A stretch of DNA of 64,000 bases from Bagarius yarrelli. Lineage: Eukaryota; Chordata; Actinopteri; Siluriformes; Sisoridae. Shown piece by piece: positions 26,028 to 38,036 of the stretch. The stretch is from positions 5,753,763-5,817,762 of the forward strand of contig VCAZ01000008.1 of assembly GCA_005784505.1 (NCBI GenBank). The letters run 5' to 3'. A program made the position numbers and the translations under genes. Position 1 is the stretch's first letter. Each line of letters opens with the position of its first letter. Under the pieces are notes generated by a model that saw nothing but the letters and a program-made list of their open reading frames with translations, was not told the DNA's origin and did no database searches.

Positions 26028-26275
26028 ATTCATCCATTTTCTGTATCCTACACAGGGTCAAAGACACGCAGACCAGATTATTTGAAGATGCTAATACTGT
26101 ATGTCTGCAGTGTTTTTCGTTGATTTGACTGAGAAAACTGGAGTGGCCATGAGAAAAAACCCCTAAAGAAACAGGGAAAACATTTAAACCCCAAGCACAT
26201 GGTGTAGAGGCTGAAAATAAACCCCAACCCCAGAATTTTGAGGCACACATGTTAACCAAGAAGCCTTCGTGCCCC
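26028..26275 (-). mobile_element. SINE, family C, diverged
   Basis: 'catccattttctgtatccta' and 'cacagggtcaaagacac' at left, and 'gttaaccaagaagccttcgt' at right, follow the order of the copy at 12392-12718. The middle is worn. Confidence 0.65.
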
Positions 26276-28445
26276 CAGCACTGTCGGTATATTCTGGCGT
26301 CTACACTTCCTCAACCTCCAGCTGCGGTCGAGTGTTATCAAGTTCATAATTATACAGTACACAAAACAGTTTTTTTAATTGATGCTCACATGGTTAAAAT
26401 GTTTGCTTGTACCCATTTGCAGTTGGTTCGATTTTCCAAAAAACGATCTTGATCGAAAAGTCACTAAGGATGCTGTAAATTCCTTACACATTTTGTATCT
26501 GACACACTTTTTATATGGACATTTACTCATGCCCACATGAAAGTAATAAAAGTAATGACCTCTCAACTGCATGACTTCTTGTTGAGTAACCTGTAGTCTC
26601 ACCACATGACCCAGAAAGCTTTTTAAAGGAAAAACAAACTCTGTTTTTCTATCTGATTTGAATATTTTCTAATCAAAATAGCAGATTTGTACTACTAAAT
26701 CTTACATTGTGTCTGTTCCCAAGTCAATTAATAAACAGTAAACACTGTTGTTAAGTTAATTTTGTTGCAAGCCTAGTGTTCATAGACACGCATGGCTTCA
26801 TTTTACAAAACAGAAACGACTAGTAAAGAGTAACACTGTCTAAATATTTATGCCGTTTCCATTTCTTTTTTCTCTCTCTTTTTTCCATCTCTTTTTCATT
26901 TTCACTAACTCTCTTTCCTCAGGCAACACAAAGTGGATGAAAAGGGAAAATACTCAACTGTTTGATGGATAATTTGAAAAGAGCATTTAAGATTGAAGGA
27001 AAGAGGGAATGAAATATCGCTTGCCCTCCGTTCTAAATCCCATCGCTCTATTGCTTTAAGAATTTGTTGTGTGTGTGTGTGTGTGTGTGCCTTTGAAATT
27101 CGAAAGCTTTATACACGAACAAAGGCAAAACCATCTGAAGTTTCACAATAGAATGCTTTATTGTGAATTTTCTTCTCTCGCACATACACAAGCTTTCAAA
27201 TATTGTCACACATGCAGACACAAACAGACTCCCAAACATACTCACACATACATATCAATCCCCTTGCTTCCTGCAGTGACACACCTCCTCAGCTTCCTCC
27301 ACGCCACCTTACCAGCCTACACTTCCACTCATATTCAGTTCCAAACCCCATGAGGTTCGTTTTCCCCCTCTCTAATGAAGGGGTGCGGCTGTGGTGTCTA
27401 CGGAACGTCAGGAATGCCCTATTCAGCTAGCGGTGTCCCACAGGGCTCGATGACGGGGCCCTGGCAGAACGAAGAAGGACAAGGACATTGCTGCTGACAG
27501 GGAATGAGCGTGCATGTGAGAGTGTCCAGTCCTCCTCTGTGTCACACAGCATGCTCTCCTTAATCCTGCATGGCTGCGTATTTATGTGGGTGTGTATGCA
27601 TACTCCTGGCTGGGATGGTAGAGGTTAATGTATTTGGGTCCCCTTCTCTCTGGCATGGCACCAGCATGGGGTGGTAATTGATTCTCTGTGTGCCATTAGT
27701 CTTTGAGACAGAGATGCGCCAACGAGGGAGGGTGCTGTCACTTAGAACCTGGCAACGTGCCCAGCACATACACATACCGATAAACACATGCGCACTACGC
27801 AAGCTAAGAATCGCACTTATGCTGTCAAAGTCAGTCATCAAAGACTAGCAATCTAGGGTAATCTGTTAACATGCAGTACACCAGTACAAAAACATGCATA
27901 TACATTAAATTAGAGAAGCCATACACTGATGTTTCATCACATCTACAACTTACATCTTCTCTCACTCTTATTAGCGCTAAAAAGAAGCTGCGGCACTGCC
28001 TGTATGCTTGTGCTAATATTATAAACCTGCCTAGGGCAGAAACAGAGACAGGAATCAGCTCCATCACACACTCATCATCACCTGGTGCTTCTTGCCATCT
28101 CTTGGCCTCATTAGCACTGTATCTCTCTATATCATTACCATGACTTCTTGGAGTTGATGGAACATCAGTGTCATTAGAGGCACGCCTATCAACGAGGCAG
28201 AAAAGAATGCTGATAGCAACAGTTAGACACTGAGGACCAACGCTGCTGTAAACACGGCGAGATTAACCTCTCAGGCTTTGCTGGTAATTTCCTTTTCTAC
28301 ATCATGTAATTTTTAAATATATCAGCGCATTGGGATGCTACTTTTTAGTTAGATTTAGTTTGTGGTTCTGTCATTTTTTTTACTTTATTAGCTTGAATTT
28401 TCATAAAGGATAAAGTAGAAATAAAGTATCAATCTATATATTTAG
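26276..28445. other. Intergenic DNA
   Basis: (GT)n at about 27067-27090. Complex, GC-richer sequence at about 27260-27850 without a recognisable exon. Nothing else supportable. Confidence 0.5.
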
Positions 28446-28650
28446 GCACCCATCCATCCATTCATTGTCTATACCTGCTTATTTCTAAGCAGGGTCATAG
28501 GGATCTGCTGGAGTCTATCCCAGCTGTATCTGGGCAAAAGAAACAGTTCAACCTGGGAAAGCGAAGTACCTGGAGTACACCCACACAAGCACAAGGAAAG
28601 AACATACAAACAGCACACAGAAAGACGGACATGGTGGCTATTTATCTATC
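28446..28650 (-). mobile_element. SINE, family C
   Basis: 'catccatccattcattgtct', 'agggtcatagggatctgctg', 'gagtctatcccagctgtat', then 'cacagaaagacggacatgg'. An internal part present in the 12.4 kb copy is missing. Confidence 0.7.
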
Positions 28651-28947
28651 CATCCATCTAAATTTCACTAAAATATCATATAGACTTACCCAAAATAGAT
28701 TTTTGCTGATTCTAATTATGAACTTTTCTGATATTGTAATTTAAATGATCAAGTTTGCAACAAATTAAAATAAGTTACTGATATAAACCTGACCGAATAT
28801 TATTAATATTGTGTTTTTTGTGTTTGTTGCCTGAAGCATAGTAACAGGGTTCACTTTTAATTAAAAAATATCTTTTTAGTTAAATGTACATTCACTCTTG
28901 AATATGTAGGTTTGGAGCATTAAGCAGATGCATACAGTCTATAGGTC

Positions 28948-29230
28948 ATATATTGTTCTTTCCAAACTGTTTCCACAAATTTTGAATTACACTATACTTT
29001 ATAATGTATGTATGTGCTGTACATGGTATGTTCTGGTTGTAGTAGAAGAATTAAGAGCCCTGACTTCACCCAGCTGAACATATTTGGTATGAAGTGAAAC
29101 ACCGACTGCACCTCCTTATCCAATATCAGTGTCTGATCTTTCCAGTAGAGTGGAGGTTACTGGGGATGTTCAGAAGCACAAACAAATCTCAGTTTCATGT
29201 GATGGTCAGGTGTCCACAAACTTTCCTTAC
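28948..29230. mobile_element. Tc1-like transposon fragments, opposed
   Basis: At 29055-29228 'agccctgacttcacccagct', 'agtagagtggaggttactgg' and 'gatggtcaggtgtccacaaa' match the 3' half of the fish Tc1-like family also seen at 25388. At 28948-29040 'ttccaaactgtttccacaaa' looks like part of the same family on the other strand. No frame survives. Confidence 0.6.
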
Positions 29231-29615
29231 ATTTCCCTTCATTTTGATTTTGCAGTTCAACCAAAACCACATAACCATTTATCAGTGAATATTTCTGAAT
29301 TTTTGTTTGGGAATGTGACATATTTGTCATCTGCTTACACCAAAATATATTTTTTTAAATTCATATAATCTATTAATTTATCCTTATTTCTTTTTTTCTG
29401 TCTAGTGTTTTAACAATAGATATTGTCACAAAGCATCTTTACAAAAAACACAATTGGAAAAACTGCCTGAAAACTGCCTCAAAAAAAGCAATCTTGACAG
29501 GTGATGTTGAAGAGTTATACATTATTTGATTTCGCAGTCATAGAAAGAAATGTTAAACATGTTAATATAAATCTTTGGTATGAGTATATTGTAAATAGGT
29601 AATAATAGGTATAAT
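29231..29615. other. AT-rich intergenic DNA
   Basis: Nothing recognised. Confidence 0.6.
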
Positions 29616-29795
29616 GGGCAGATGTGGCTTAAATGGTTGTTGATCGGGAATCTTGGCACAGTCAAACTGTCAATTATGGCCCTTAAGCAAGACCCCAAAC
29701 CTTCTTCATTCTAGAGTGCTGTACCATGCTCAACTTTGTGCTCTGACAACTTTCCCAAGACAGAACTTGTGACAAATTGATGACAAGTGTGGGAT
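29616..29795 (+). mobile_element. SINE, family B, diverged
   Basis: 'gggcagatgtggcttaaatg', 'cccttaagcaagacccca' and 'gctgtaccatgctcaacttt' follow the family B order of the copy at 17648. Part of the head is deleted. Confidence 0.7.
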
Positions 29796-30150
29796 CTGCA
29801 CAGCTTATCCTGTCCCCTAAGGATGCAACGTGTGTGTGCTTCAGGACAAAGGTTATGAAAGGGGGTTCCTAAAGCTTTTCGATGCAGCATCTTGTTACCT
29901 CGGGGAACTATGGTTACATACGTAACCTAGAGATGTCCCAACACACAATGTCTTCATAGAGCTGAGAAGATTTGTGCACAGGAACAGTGACAGCCATGTG
30001 CTTCCAACAGTGTGACAAAACGACTTAGTTATGAAAGTGTGCTCGGAATGATTTCCCTTAAACTTTTTGCGATTTAGTCTAAGTTGCATTAGTGACCTTG
30101 TGTAATATGTGTTATTGCAGAACAATTTACCCAAATACCCCAAATATTAT
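29796..30150. repeat. Dispersed repeat with 'gttacatacgtaacc' motif
   Basis: Near 29900-29935 reads 'ggggaactatggttacatac' then 'gtaacctagagatgtccc'. The same block occurs twice, opposed, at 39189-39425. The family is one I have seen in fish DNA but cannot name with confidence; a DIRS-type terminal repeat is possible. Confidence 0.5.
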
Positions 30151-31582
30151 TGATGACATGATGAACTAGCTGCTGCAACAGCGAAATATGTTTTAACCCC
30201 AGCACCGATGTTAGCCAATGCTATAGCAGTTCTAATGCTGTAGCTCTTGTCTTTGACTGGATTTAAAGGCTAGTTTTCATGCTCCGCTATAATACTTTTG
30301 TTGGGATGTTTTGCCGCTATGCCGTCCAGTACTAGCAGTGATGTAAATAAAAATGATTGACAAGATTTGACCAGCAATTTATTGGAGAGACGTGATGTCA
30401 TATCTATCAAATCACCTGCTTAATTTTTGATGTTTTTATCTCACGCTGAAGTAAATTTTGAAATAATAATAAAAATTATCTTATAAATAATCTACAAGAG
30501 GACCCCTGCACGTAGTAACCTATGCACGCCTGTGCCTTAATCTGCTCCTGTCTATGAAATAAATAGGTGATTATACCATCTATTCAACTCTTACTGATTT
30601 TATGTGATTACCATTGCATGTACCTAGGGAATTAACCACATGGTTTTTGTTTTGTCTTTTGGATGCATTAAAATAAAGAAGAGAGAGAGAGAGAAAAAAA
30701 TAAAGAGAGAAAGTGGCAACCCTGTCATACATGTCTGGCACTTTCACTGCTCATTTGAAGTTGGCTATTAATTGGACCCATACTCTTTTCTTTATCTATT
30801 TTTGTTTGGCTGTTGACCGAGGCATGCATGGTCCTCTTTCGTCCGCATCTCTAGGTCAACGCAGCTAGCTAATTAAGACTCCAGAGAGCCAATAATTGCT
30901 GTTGCGTGCCTCTCGGCGGAGCAAAGGAGAGTTCTCTCTCGGCACAGCCTGGAAGAAAGCAGCTCAGGAGCACAGCAGAATTAAAAGGCTTATATAAGCT
31001 TGCGGTAAAACTATTAAACAGCAACCAAATTTTTTTTTCGCCTTGCGAGGAACTGCCACTTGATTTAATAGGGCTTATTAAACGTGCATATCATACAGAG
31101 CCTCAAGAAATCTTTCTCTTTCCCTTCTTTTAATCATGCACACATATACAGAGAAAGACGTCCACTGCTATGCACAATTAAGTCCAGAAGACGGTCAGAA
31201 AGAAGTAGCACCTCACCGAGATGAGCTGCAGTGGACAATTCTAAAATAAAACACTTTCTGACTCCAAAAATTAGGTTTTGGTAATAAAGAGTGGAAAGAA
31301 AATGAAGAAATGTGAAAGCAGCGAAAGAAAAAAAACCTCTCATGACAAAGACGCATAACTTTAAGCCTTTTTAACACAGTCTTTACACTTGAACAGCATT
31401 AAGGATTAGCGTAATCTCTTTCTCTCTTGTTCTTTCTCTTCCTGCATGCTTAAAATCAGACCTTAATTGGCACCTTTAAAAAAAACTTCTCTGTTGTACA
31501 TGCAGCCTTTAGCTTCCTTTTACCTCACAAGTTTTTTCCTGCTCTTTTTTACAGTGCCAATACTCCAATACCCCTACTAATC
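30151..31582. other. Intergenic DNA with candidate conserved block
   Basis: A repeat-free block at about 30690-31140 contains 'gctagctaattaagactcca' and 'gccaataattgctgttgc', with TAATT homeodomain-type sites. It may be a conserved regulatory element. The 75-codon frame at 30906-31133 matches no protein family. Confidence 0.45.
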
Positions 31583-31748
31583 CTGGTAGGTGTTGGACTG
31601 CTAATTGGAAGATCAAGGTTTAATTCCCAGCACCACCAAGCTTCCACTGCTGGACCCCTGAGCAAGTCCCTTAACCCCTAATTGCTCAACTGTATGAAAC
31701 AGCTAAATACTCTTTGGATAAGGGTGTCTACCAGAATATAAATGTAAT
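31583..31748 (+). mobile_element. SINE, family A
   Basis: 'ggtaggtgttggactgctaa', 'gtttaattcccagcaccacc', 'ctgagcaagtcccttaaccc', 'ctttggataagggtgtctac'. Complete 3' part, short head. Confidence 0.8.
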
Positions 31749-33354
31749 TTTCTTCAAGCTAATACTTTCCTTATTTTTATACTCTTATGATTTTGACTCA
31801 GGCTTCATGCCAGCTAATAACTTAAATCTATTATGAATTAATAAAAAAGTTAGAACTGTATAATGTCTTAATTAAATTACCATGTAAAAAAAAATTCTTC
31901 ATTTATTATTTCGTTTGTTAATTTAATCAACTGCAGAATCATTTATTTAAATGACTTTACCTATTTGACATGCTTACAAAAAGCATAATATTTAAGTCAA
32001 AAGCTAATTTCTAGTGCAAAGTTCTCTCTTATTTCAAATAAACATTAGATTGGCCTTGTTTGACTGAAAAGAACTGCCTGGGAGATTTGCCAAGATGGCT
32101 GCTGAGCAGACAGGCAGACAGACATTGCTAGAAGGATTCTGGCTTTGGCTATGCTCTTTGAACCCAGTCAAATCATGTAATACCACAAGAAACAACAAAA
32201 ATTTTGTCTGATGATCCGTATGCTTGACATCCATCTGTGTGTATTACAGTCCAGTCAATTTAACTGTAACAAAATATACATGAAAAGCTACACCAGCAGA
32301 CTAGCCAGAAAATGTGATAGTTTTGGAACTCATATTAACACAACATAACCAATTTTGGATAATAATATTTTTCTATTTCTCAATTTCTAAAAAAAAGAAA
32401 GAAAACAAACTATTTTTAGACTGTCTCCCTTTTTTAACTATTCAGAAGAATTCCCTGTATAAAATTGCTCAGAGCCTTGAATCCTGTAAACCCGGTGGAA
32501 TGTATTCTTCATACGGAAGGAGATCGGATCGGTTGGTTACGGTTCAACACTTCTTTACATACACCCCCCCCACACACACACACACACAAACACATCTCGT
32601 ACACACATTCACTGGCACATCGAGAGTCATTCTTGTACTTAGTCAATTAAACATGACAACAGAAAAGCACCTAGCCACCTATACAAGTTGTGTCTCTCGC
32701 TTTCTTTCACACAGTATCACACATTCACACTCCATACACCTTTCACACACATCGAAGCACACGATTCAGGCAAAGCCGCACTTCCCTCACGCTCGGTGTA
32801 CATGGGGCTGGTTATGTATACACACTCAGACAGCTTTCCATCAGCTCACTAATTAAGCCTGCTGACAGTCAAATACCTGATTTATTGCAATTCTTTGGAT
32901 GCAAAGAAATTCATATGTATAATACATCGTTCTTTTGTCACATATTCCTTTCTCTGACCCTTATCCTTGGGTCTGTAAAGAAAATCCAATCTTCAGCACT
33001 CCTATACCTTGAAGAACTTTTGAATAAAAAATGGTAGCAGCCATAACTTTCCTATTTTCACACACTCTTATTATAGAAAAGCACCATGCCCTTTCGACCA
33101 TATAAATGAAATGAAAGATAAAAATGAAGTGCTGAACATAATAGAATAATGACATTAAGATATATAGCACTATATAGTTACAATTTCTTTCAATAAAGGC
33201 AAAAATGCCCAAAAATATATCCTAAAAAAAGGATTATGGTATGATAGGGAATCAATAGATTTACTGTAGAATGACGATATTGTTAGTGCTTTAGTTTGAT
33301 TATTGTATGTTATTTATACTATATTATAAAAACATTACTGAAACATTACTTATT
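31749..33354. other. Intergenic DNA with CA-rich stretch
   Basis: A CA-rich stretch at about 32560-32770 creates long open frames (up to 180 codons at 32314-32856) of Thr/His/Ser-rich sequence. They match no protein. The AT-rich remainder holds nothing recognised. Confidence 0.5.
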
Positions 33355-33438
33355 GCATTTACATTTACAGCATTTGGCAGACACCCTTATTCAGAGCGGC
33401 TTACTGCTGGGAATCGAACCCAGCACCACCAAGCATAC
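33355..33438 (-). mobile_element. SINE, family A, internally deleted
   Basis: 'acatttacagcatttggcag', 'acacccttattcagagcgg', then directly 'gctgggaatcgaacccagca'. The middle of the element is missing. Confidence 0.75.
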
Positions 33439-33681
33439 TGCATTCCTGGAATGAAAATGAAATTTACTGAAATAATGTTTATATTAGTTTTGTCTTGTTT
33501 ACTGTAAGTCATAAAAGTACGATCTTGAAAGATCAATCTGGCAACTCAGTCTTTATGTAGCAAAGCCATAGAGTAATTAATATTTTGTATTTTCATGATT
33601 TATTTATTTAAATCTATAAAGCAGTTTATTCTCTCCATTTCACTTAAAAATGGAAATTTATAAAAATAATAGATGTCTATA

Positions 33682-33860
33682 AATTTACATTTATGACATT
33701 TAGCCGGCACCCTTTTTTCAGAGTGACTTACTTTAATGTAAATTGTACCGCTGATCAGTTAAGGGCCCTGCTCAGGGACCCAGCAGTGGAGGTACTAGGA
33801 ATTAAACACTTAAACAATTAAACAATTTTTTGATTGCAAGTTTAATACCATAACCACTAA
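33682..33860 (-). mobile_element. SINE, family A
   Basis: 'tttacatttatgacatttag', 'cagagtgacttactttaatg', 'gttaagggccctgctcaggg', 'ggtactaggaatt', 'ccataaccacta'. Minus orientation. Confidence 0.75.
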
Positions 33861-33885
33861 TTTATAGTGCAACATTTTGTAGGTG

Positions 33886-34620
33886 TAAATCATGCATGCT
33901 GAAATATGCTGCTGGTCTGTCCTCCACATACTGGTTTCATTTCTTGGTGCCTACAGGGAGTCTAGCTGCCTTGCACTAAATGTAAGCAAGAGTGGCCGCA
34001 GATTTCTGGTAGGCATCACATTGCCTTTTGATTATTCAGTGAAGCAGTGCAGGACGATTGATGTTCATGAAATTCTGTGATGCTTATTTCCATGTTCCGT
34101 TTGCCCCGGAACACAAACATGTTTCACAGTTTGCTTTCCAAGGTCATCCATTTCAATTGAAGTCTATCGCTCCAACCCTCTTAATTTTATTACAGGTAGT
34201 CGTAAGATATTTGCAGATGGACTCAACATTACCACAGAAACCACCAAACAACCTGGACAGAGGGTAGTCCATCAGGTTCTTCTTTAAAGTTTTCACAAGT
34301 TCACCAAATGCTAGTCCACTCAATCCTGTTACAGGTCAGTGTATCAACCATTATGAGGTTGAGCCTTTCTCTATCTTATTTTGTCCTTTCGAGGACAGGC
34401 CTCGCTAAAGGCAAGTCATCTGCTGTGAAGTGGTGTAACAAATCAATCTTGAAATGATATTATATATCTCAAAGAGTGGCTTCCGCACCCAGAAATAGTG
34501 GTCCAATTCTCCAAGAGGACAGAGACCAAACAATGCTGACTGTGGATGCCCATGCTTTAGGGTATACATCAGGGGATCAACAAATGGCAGACGAGAAGTA
34601 ATAATATCAATTCATTCTTA
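33886..34620 (+). pseudogene. Decayed DIRS-like reverse-transcriptase relic
   Basis: At about 34045-34160, across a one-base frameshift, the translation gives RTIDVHE then DAYFHVPFAPEHK and FAFQGHPFQL. This resembles the 'lkDAYFHvPIaPeHr...FaFqG' block of DIRS-type (and some Ty3-like) reverse transcriptases. At about 34484-34560 'LPHPEIVVQFSK' precedes a broken stretch where an RNase H region would follow. Stops and frameshifts abound, so it is inactive. The superfamily is tentative because the catalytic box and any recombinase are not visible. Confidence 0.5.
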
Positions 34621-34773
34621 ACAACAGGAAGATGTCCGTAGATTGTTGACTAGTTTTTAATTAAAATTTCTCATTAAAAAATCTCCTAATTAACCAGTCC
34701 TACATTAAATGTTGTCTACCTTCTTTACTCTACCTTCTCCATTACATCTAGACCACAGGGTCTTCCTTATGGC

Positions 34774-35197
34774 CAGGCCCGGTTTTTGCCAACCATAGAA
34801 GGGTGGGCAGACAGATATCCCAGGTGGGCAATTTTGGGGGTGGGGTTAAGGAGATAAATGTTAATGAAAATGTATAAAATGGATTAGCAAAACTATTGTT
34901 GTACTAATATTCTTGCTTTGGCTTGGTTAATAAGACAATGTATTAAGTCAATATAAGCACAAATATGTTTGGAAACTGTTGGGTCTTGCGTTTTGATTGT
35001 TTGGGGCTTTCTACACCCCTTCTTCACATTTTTCAACACAAAGCCCGCCTTAGACTGCTTTTATCAAATCAAAAATAGTACAAAAGAAATAAAAAAGTAT
35101 TTGTGTACTGCTGTGTTTACCAAATTTTGATTGGGTGGGCAAGACAGACCTTTGGATAGGCTCAGCCCACCCCTGTTCATGCCTAGCGCCGGCCCTG
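34774..35197. mobile_element. hAT-type MITE with 8-bp target duplication
   Basis: The element begins 'caggcccggtttttgcc' and ends 'gcctagcgccggccctg', so both ends read CAGG-CCGG inward with one indel. The flanks are CTTATGGC at 34766-34773 and CTTGTGGC at 35198-35205, an 8-bp target duplication with one mismatch. The 424-bp interior has opposed 'gggtgggca' blocks near its ends and no coding capacity. Confidence 0.8.
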
Positions 35198-35205
35198 CTT
35201 GTGGC

Positions 35206-36179
35206 CCTTATAAATAATTTTTTAAAAACTGCTGGATTTACCGAAAACAAACTGGTGGCTTCCTTTACCGAACAGGAAGCAGAGAGCTGCTAGTCCAATA
35301 ATATGACAAGATTAAGCAGATCGAGCAGATTCATCTGTGTCTGTGGGTTTGGTCTCTCAGGCTCAATCACCAACAGCCGGCATGTAAACACGTCTGAAAG
35401 CAAGCACAGAAGATTAGGCTTGTAAGGCTTACATGCTTTGGTTGCCAAATAAATATGAGATGGCCTAAATCCAGAATTTCTGCCTAAGCTCATTTTACCC
35501 AACTTAGTCTTTAATGAGAGTGAGCATGGAGCAAGTATCTTGCTGTCTGCTATGAGCCCTATAGTGCTAGTTTGCCCATAAAGCAGTCATCCAAGGCTTA
35601 GACCAACTGTTCATTAGCTGTGGATTGAGACATAGGGAACATCCCTTGTGTATTTATAGACTGGACCACTAGGCCAGTAAAGGAATCACATTGTCTTAGA
35701 AACACTGTGGATCACCATACCTACCGCTACTTTCCACTCATTTTTAGGGGCTTTATTTATAGGTGTGATGCCCTATTAATTATGTCTTGCTGCTGACTTC
35801 AGGTCTCATGGTACCTCCTCTCCTTAGATTCTCCTATGTTAACATTCGGCAGTCATAGGACACATGCTGGGTCCTGTATTTCATAACATTATTCAGGTGT
35901 TACAGTCTACAATGCTGGTTATATATTATACATATATGTGTGCTATGAAACCTAAACAAACAATAGGGGTGCTTAACATCAGCACATTTTGCTGACTTAA
36001 TGAAAAGGTTCTAACAAATGATTGCTGTTTTATTTTATTGCAAACACTGTCATACCCCATAAGATACCTCATTTAAATATATTCACTGAATTTTTATCGT
36101 TTTACATAATTTTACTTGAAACCTGATTTGTGAATTTATAAACATTTTATTCGAAATGTTTTACAGTGCTGGGCTTTGA

Positions 36180-36211
<32 letters not shown>

Positions 36212-36309
36212 TTTCATTCTGGTGGTAGATTAAAAATAAATAAATTATGATAAACAAATGGAAGATTTTTAGATTACAACAGCTTGTACTGCAACCTAAA
36301 AACATTATA
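35206..36309. other. Intergenic DNA
   Basis: (ATT)n at about 36181-36211. A repeat-free block at 35280-35850 has no coding signal. Confidence 0.5.
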
Positions 36310-36515
36310 TACAAAATCCAATTCCAATTAAGTTGGAAGGTTGTGTAAAATGTAAATTAAAACAACAGAAAACAATAACCTGCAAATTTTCAGGGACTCA
36401 TATTCAATTAAAAAAAACACACAAAACAAGATATGCAATCTTCAAACTGATAAACCTTATTGCCTCTTGTAAATATTTACTTATTCATAGTATATTTGGA
36501 TTATCTGTAATGAAT
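36310..36515. mobile_element. Fragment of 'ccaattaagttgg' DNA element
   Basis: 'attccaattaagttggaag', 'gttgtgtaaaatgtaaatta', 'caaactgataaaccttattg' are typical of the terminal part of a dispersed fish DNA element. A longer relic of a related element lies at 38037-38790. The superfamily is not certain. Confidence 0.6.
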
Positions 36516-36543
36516 TGTATGGTATTGTATTAAGTCAAATATG

Positions 36544-36681
36544 TATATTTATAGCACTTGGCATACAATCTTACTTAGAGCATTTTAGGATTAGATCTTC
36601 GCAGTGGCTGATTGGTGGGTCTGATACTTGAGCTCACAACCTTTCATTTCACTGGCCAACACCTGAAACACTAAGCTAGCA
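36544..36681 (-). mobile_element. SINE, family A, diverged
   Basis: 'atagcacttggcatacaatc', 'cagtggctgattggtgggt' and 'gagctcacaacctttcattt' follow the minus-strand family A order with many changes. Confidence 0.55.
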
Positions 36682-38036
36682 ACTTCTGTCATGCAAAATC
36701 TATAAATATAAATAGAAGAATTGATCTGAACATTAACCAATGTGCTGATTTACTTTATTTGATCAGGGTAATGTTGTATCTCCCTGTAAATTTGTGCTGT
36801 TATAAAATCTGGTTCCTTTTTAATACAGCAAACGTGTTGATGTCCGTATCACTGCCAGTGTAAGCAGATACTGTGTTATTTGTAAACCTACAGTAATTAT
36901 AATATTATATATCTTGTTAATTTCATAAGGAATCATTTAGCTGAACTGTTCAATACATGCCGATACACGCACACAAACAGCCTGCATTATGATTTGTGAT
37001 TTATTCTTTGCTGGTGTTGGAGTGAATAATATTAAGTCACATCATAAATAAATCAGTAGAGGAACTTACTTCTGTAGCGTGACGGAGAGAGAAAATGAGC
37101 GAGAGGTAGACGCCTGTGTCTAAAGGCCAGTGTGGTTATGACAGCGGTTATTGTAACCCTCAGAAAGGTCAGACAGCACATCATCATAAAAGAAACAAAA
37201 CAGGGAGGAAAATAAAGGATATAGTTAATATAGGTTAGAAATACAATCTACTTTAGGATTCTAATCACAACTATACAAAACTAAAAAAAAAAAAAAACAG
37301 TTTTTGTCACACCAATTTGTGAACTATTGTATCAGTATTGAGCTGTTTAATGATATGACTCAAAGCACTTCTTGTACGTCTGCCAAATGCTGTAAATGTA
37401 AATGTAAAAAAAACAAACAATAAGCAAAAGTTTAAACTGGGGGGAGGGGGGGGATGGGGCTGGCTCTGCGAAGGTGTGATAATCTAAAAAAGTCTCCGAG
37501 TGCTACTGTAGGAACCTGGAGCTTCATGACATGTATCTGTGTGATGTGGTTTGAAACAGAGAAACACATTCTGTAGGTTAATCCTGCCTCCAGGCAGAGC
37601 ATCAATCTTTCAGATCTGCTAATCAATAATTGATTATTCTGGATTTGTCAGGGTGTGTCTATCAAAAAGAACAAAAGCTCTAGGATTTGGCATAAAAAGC
37701 CGATTAAGGTTTCTTTTAAATGTGTAGCTATTTACACATACATAGATTTATAGATTTAAGAGTAATTAATACTGTGGATAAATACCAAGATTTAGCTTGT
37801 TTAATTTAACATACTGGACACACAAAAGCTTGTCTTACTATACTTGTCAGGGCCTTTTGTTAATTAATACAATAATTAATAAGTGACTAATGGCAATGTG
37901 TTAATTGAATCTAAATAACTTAAATCTTGGATAAAGTTCTTAACCAAATTTTTACCATATTGACTTTTAGGTTAAAAAAAGCCAAAAAAAAAAAAAAAAA
38001 ACATTTATAAAAAAATATTATATAAGATATGCAGCT
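36682..38036. other. Intergenic DNA with SINE-tail scrap
   Basis: A family A tail, 'gtctgccaaatgctgtaaat', lies at 37361-37407 (plus). A-homopolymers occur near 37285 and 37985. Nothing else recognised. Confidence 0.5.

Noticed and set aside
32314..32856. 180-codon plus-strand open frame
   Set aside because: Lies over CA-rich DNA and reads as Thr/His/Ser low complexity. No family recognised.
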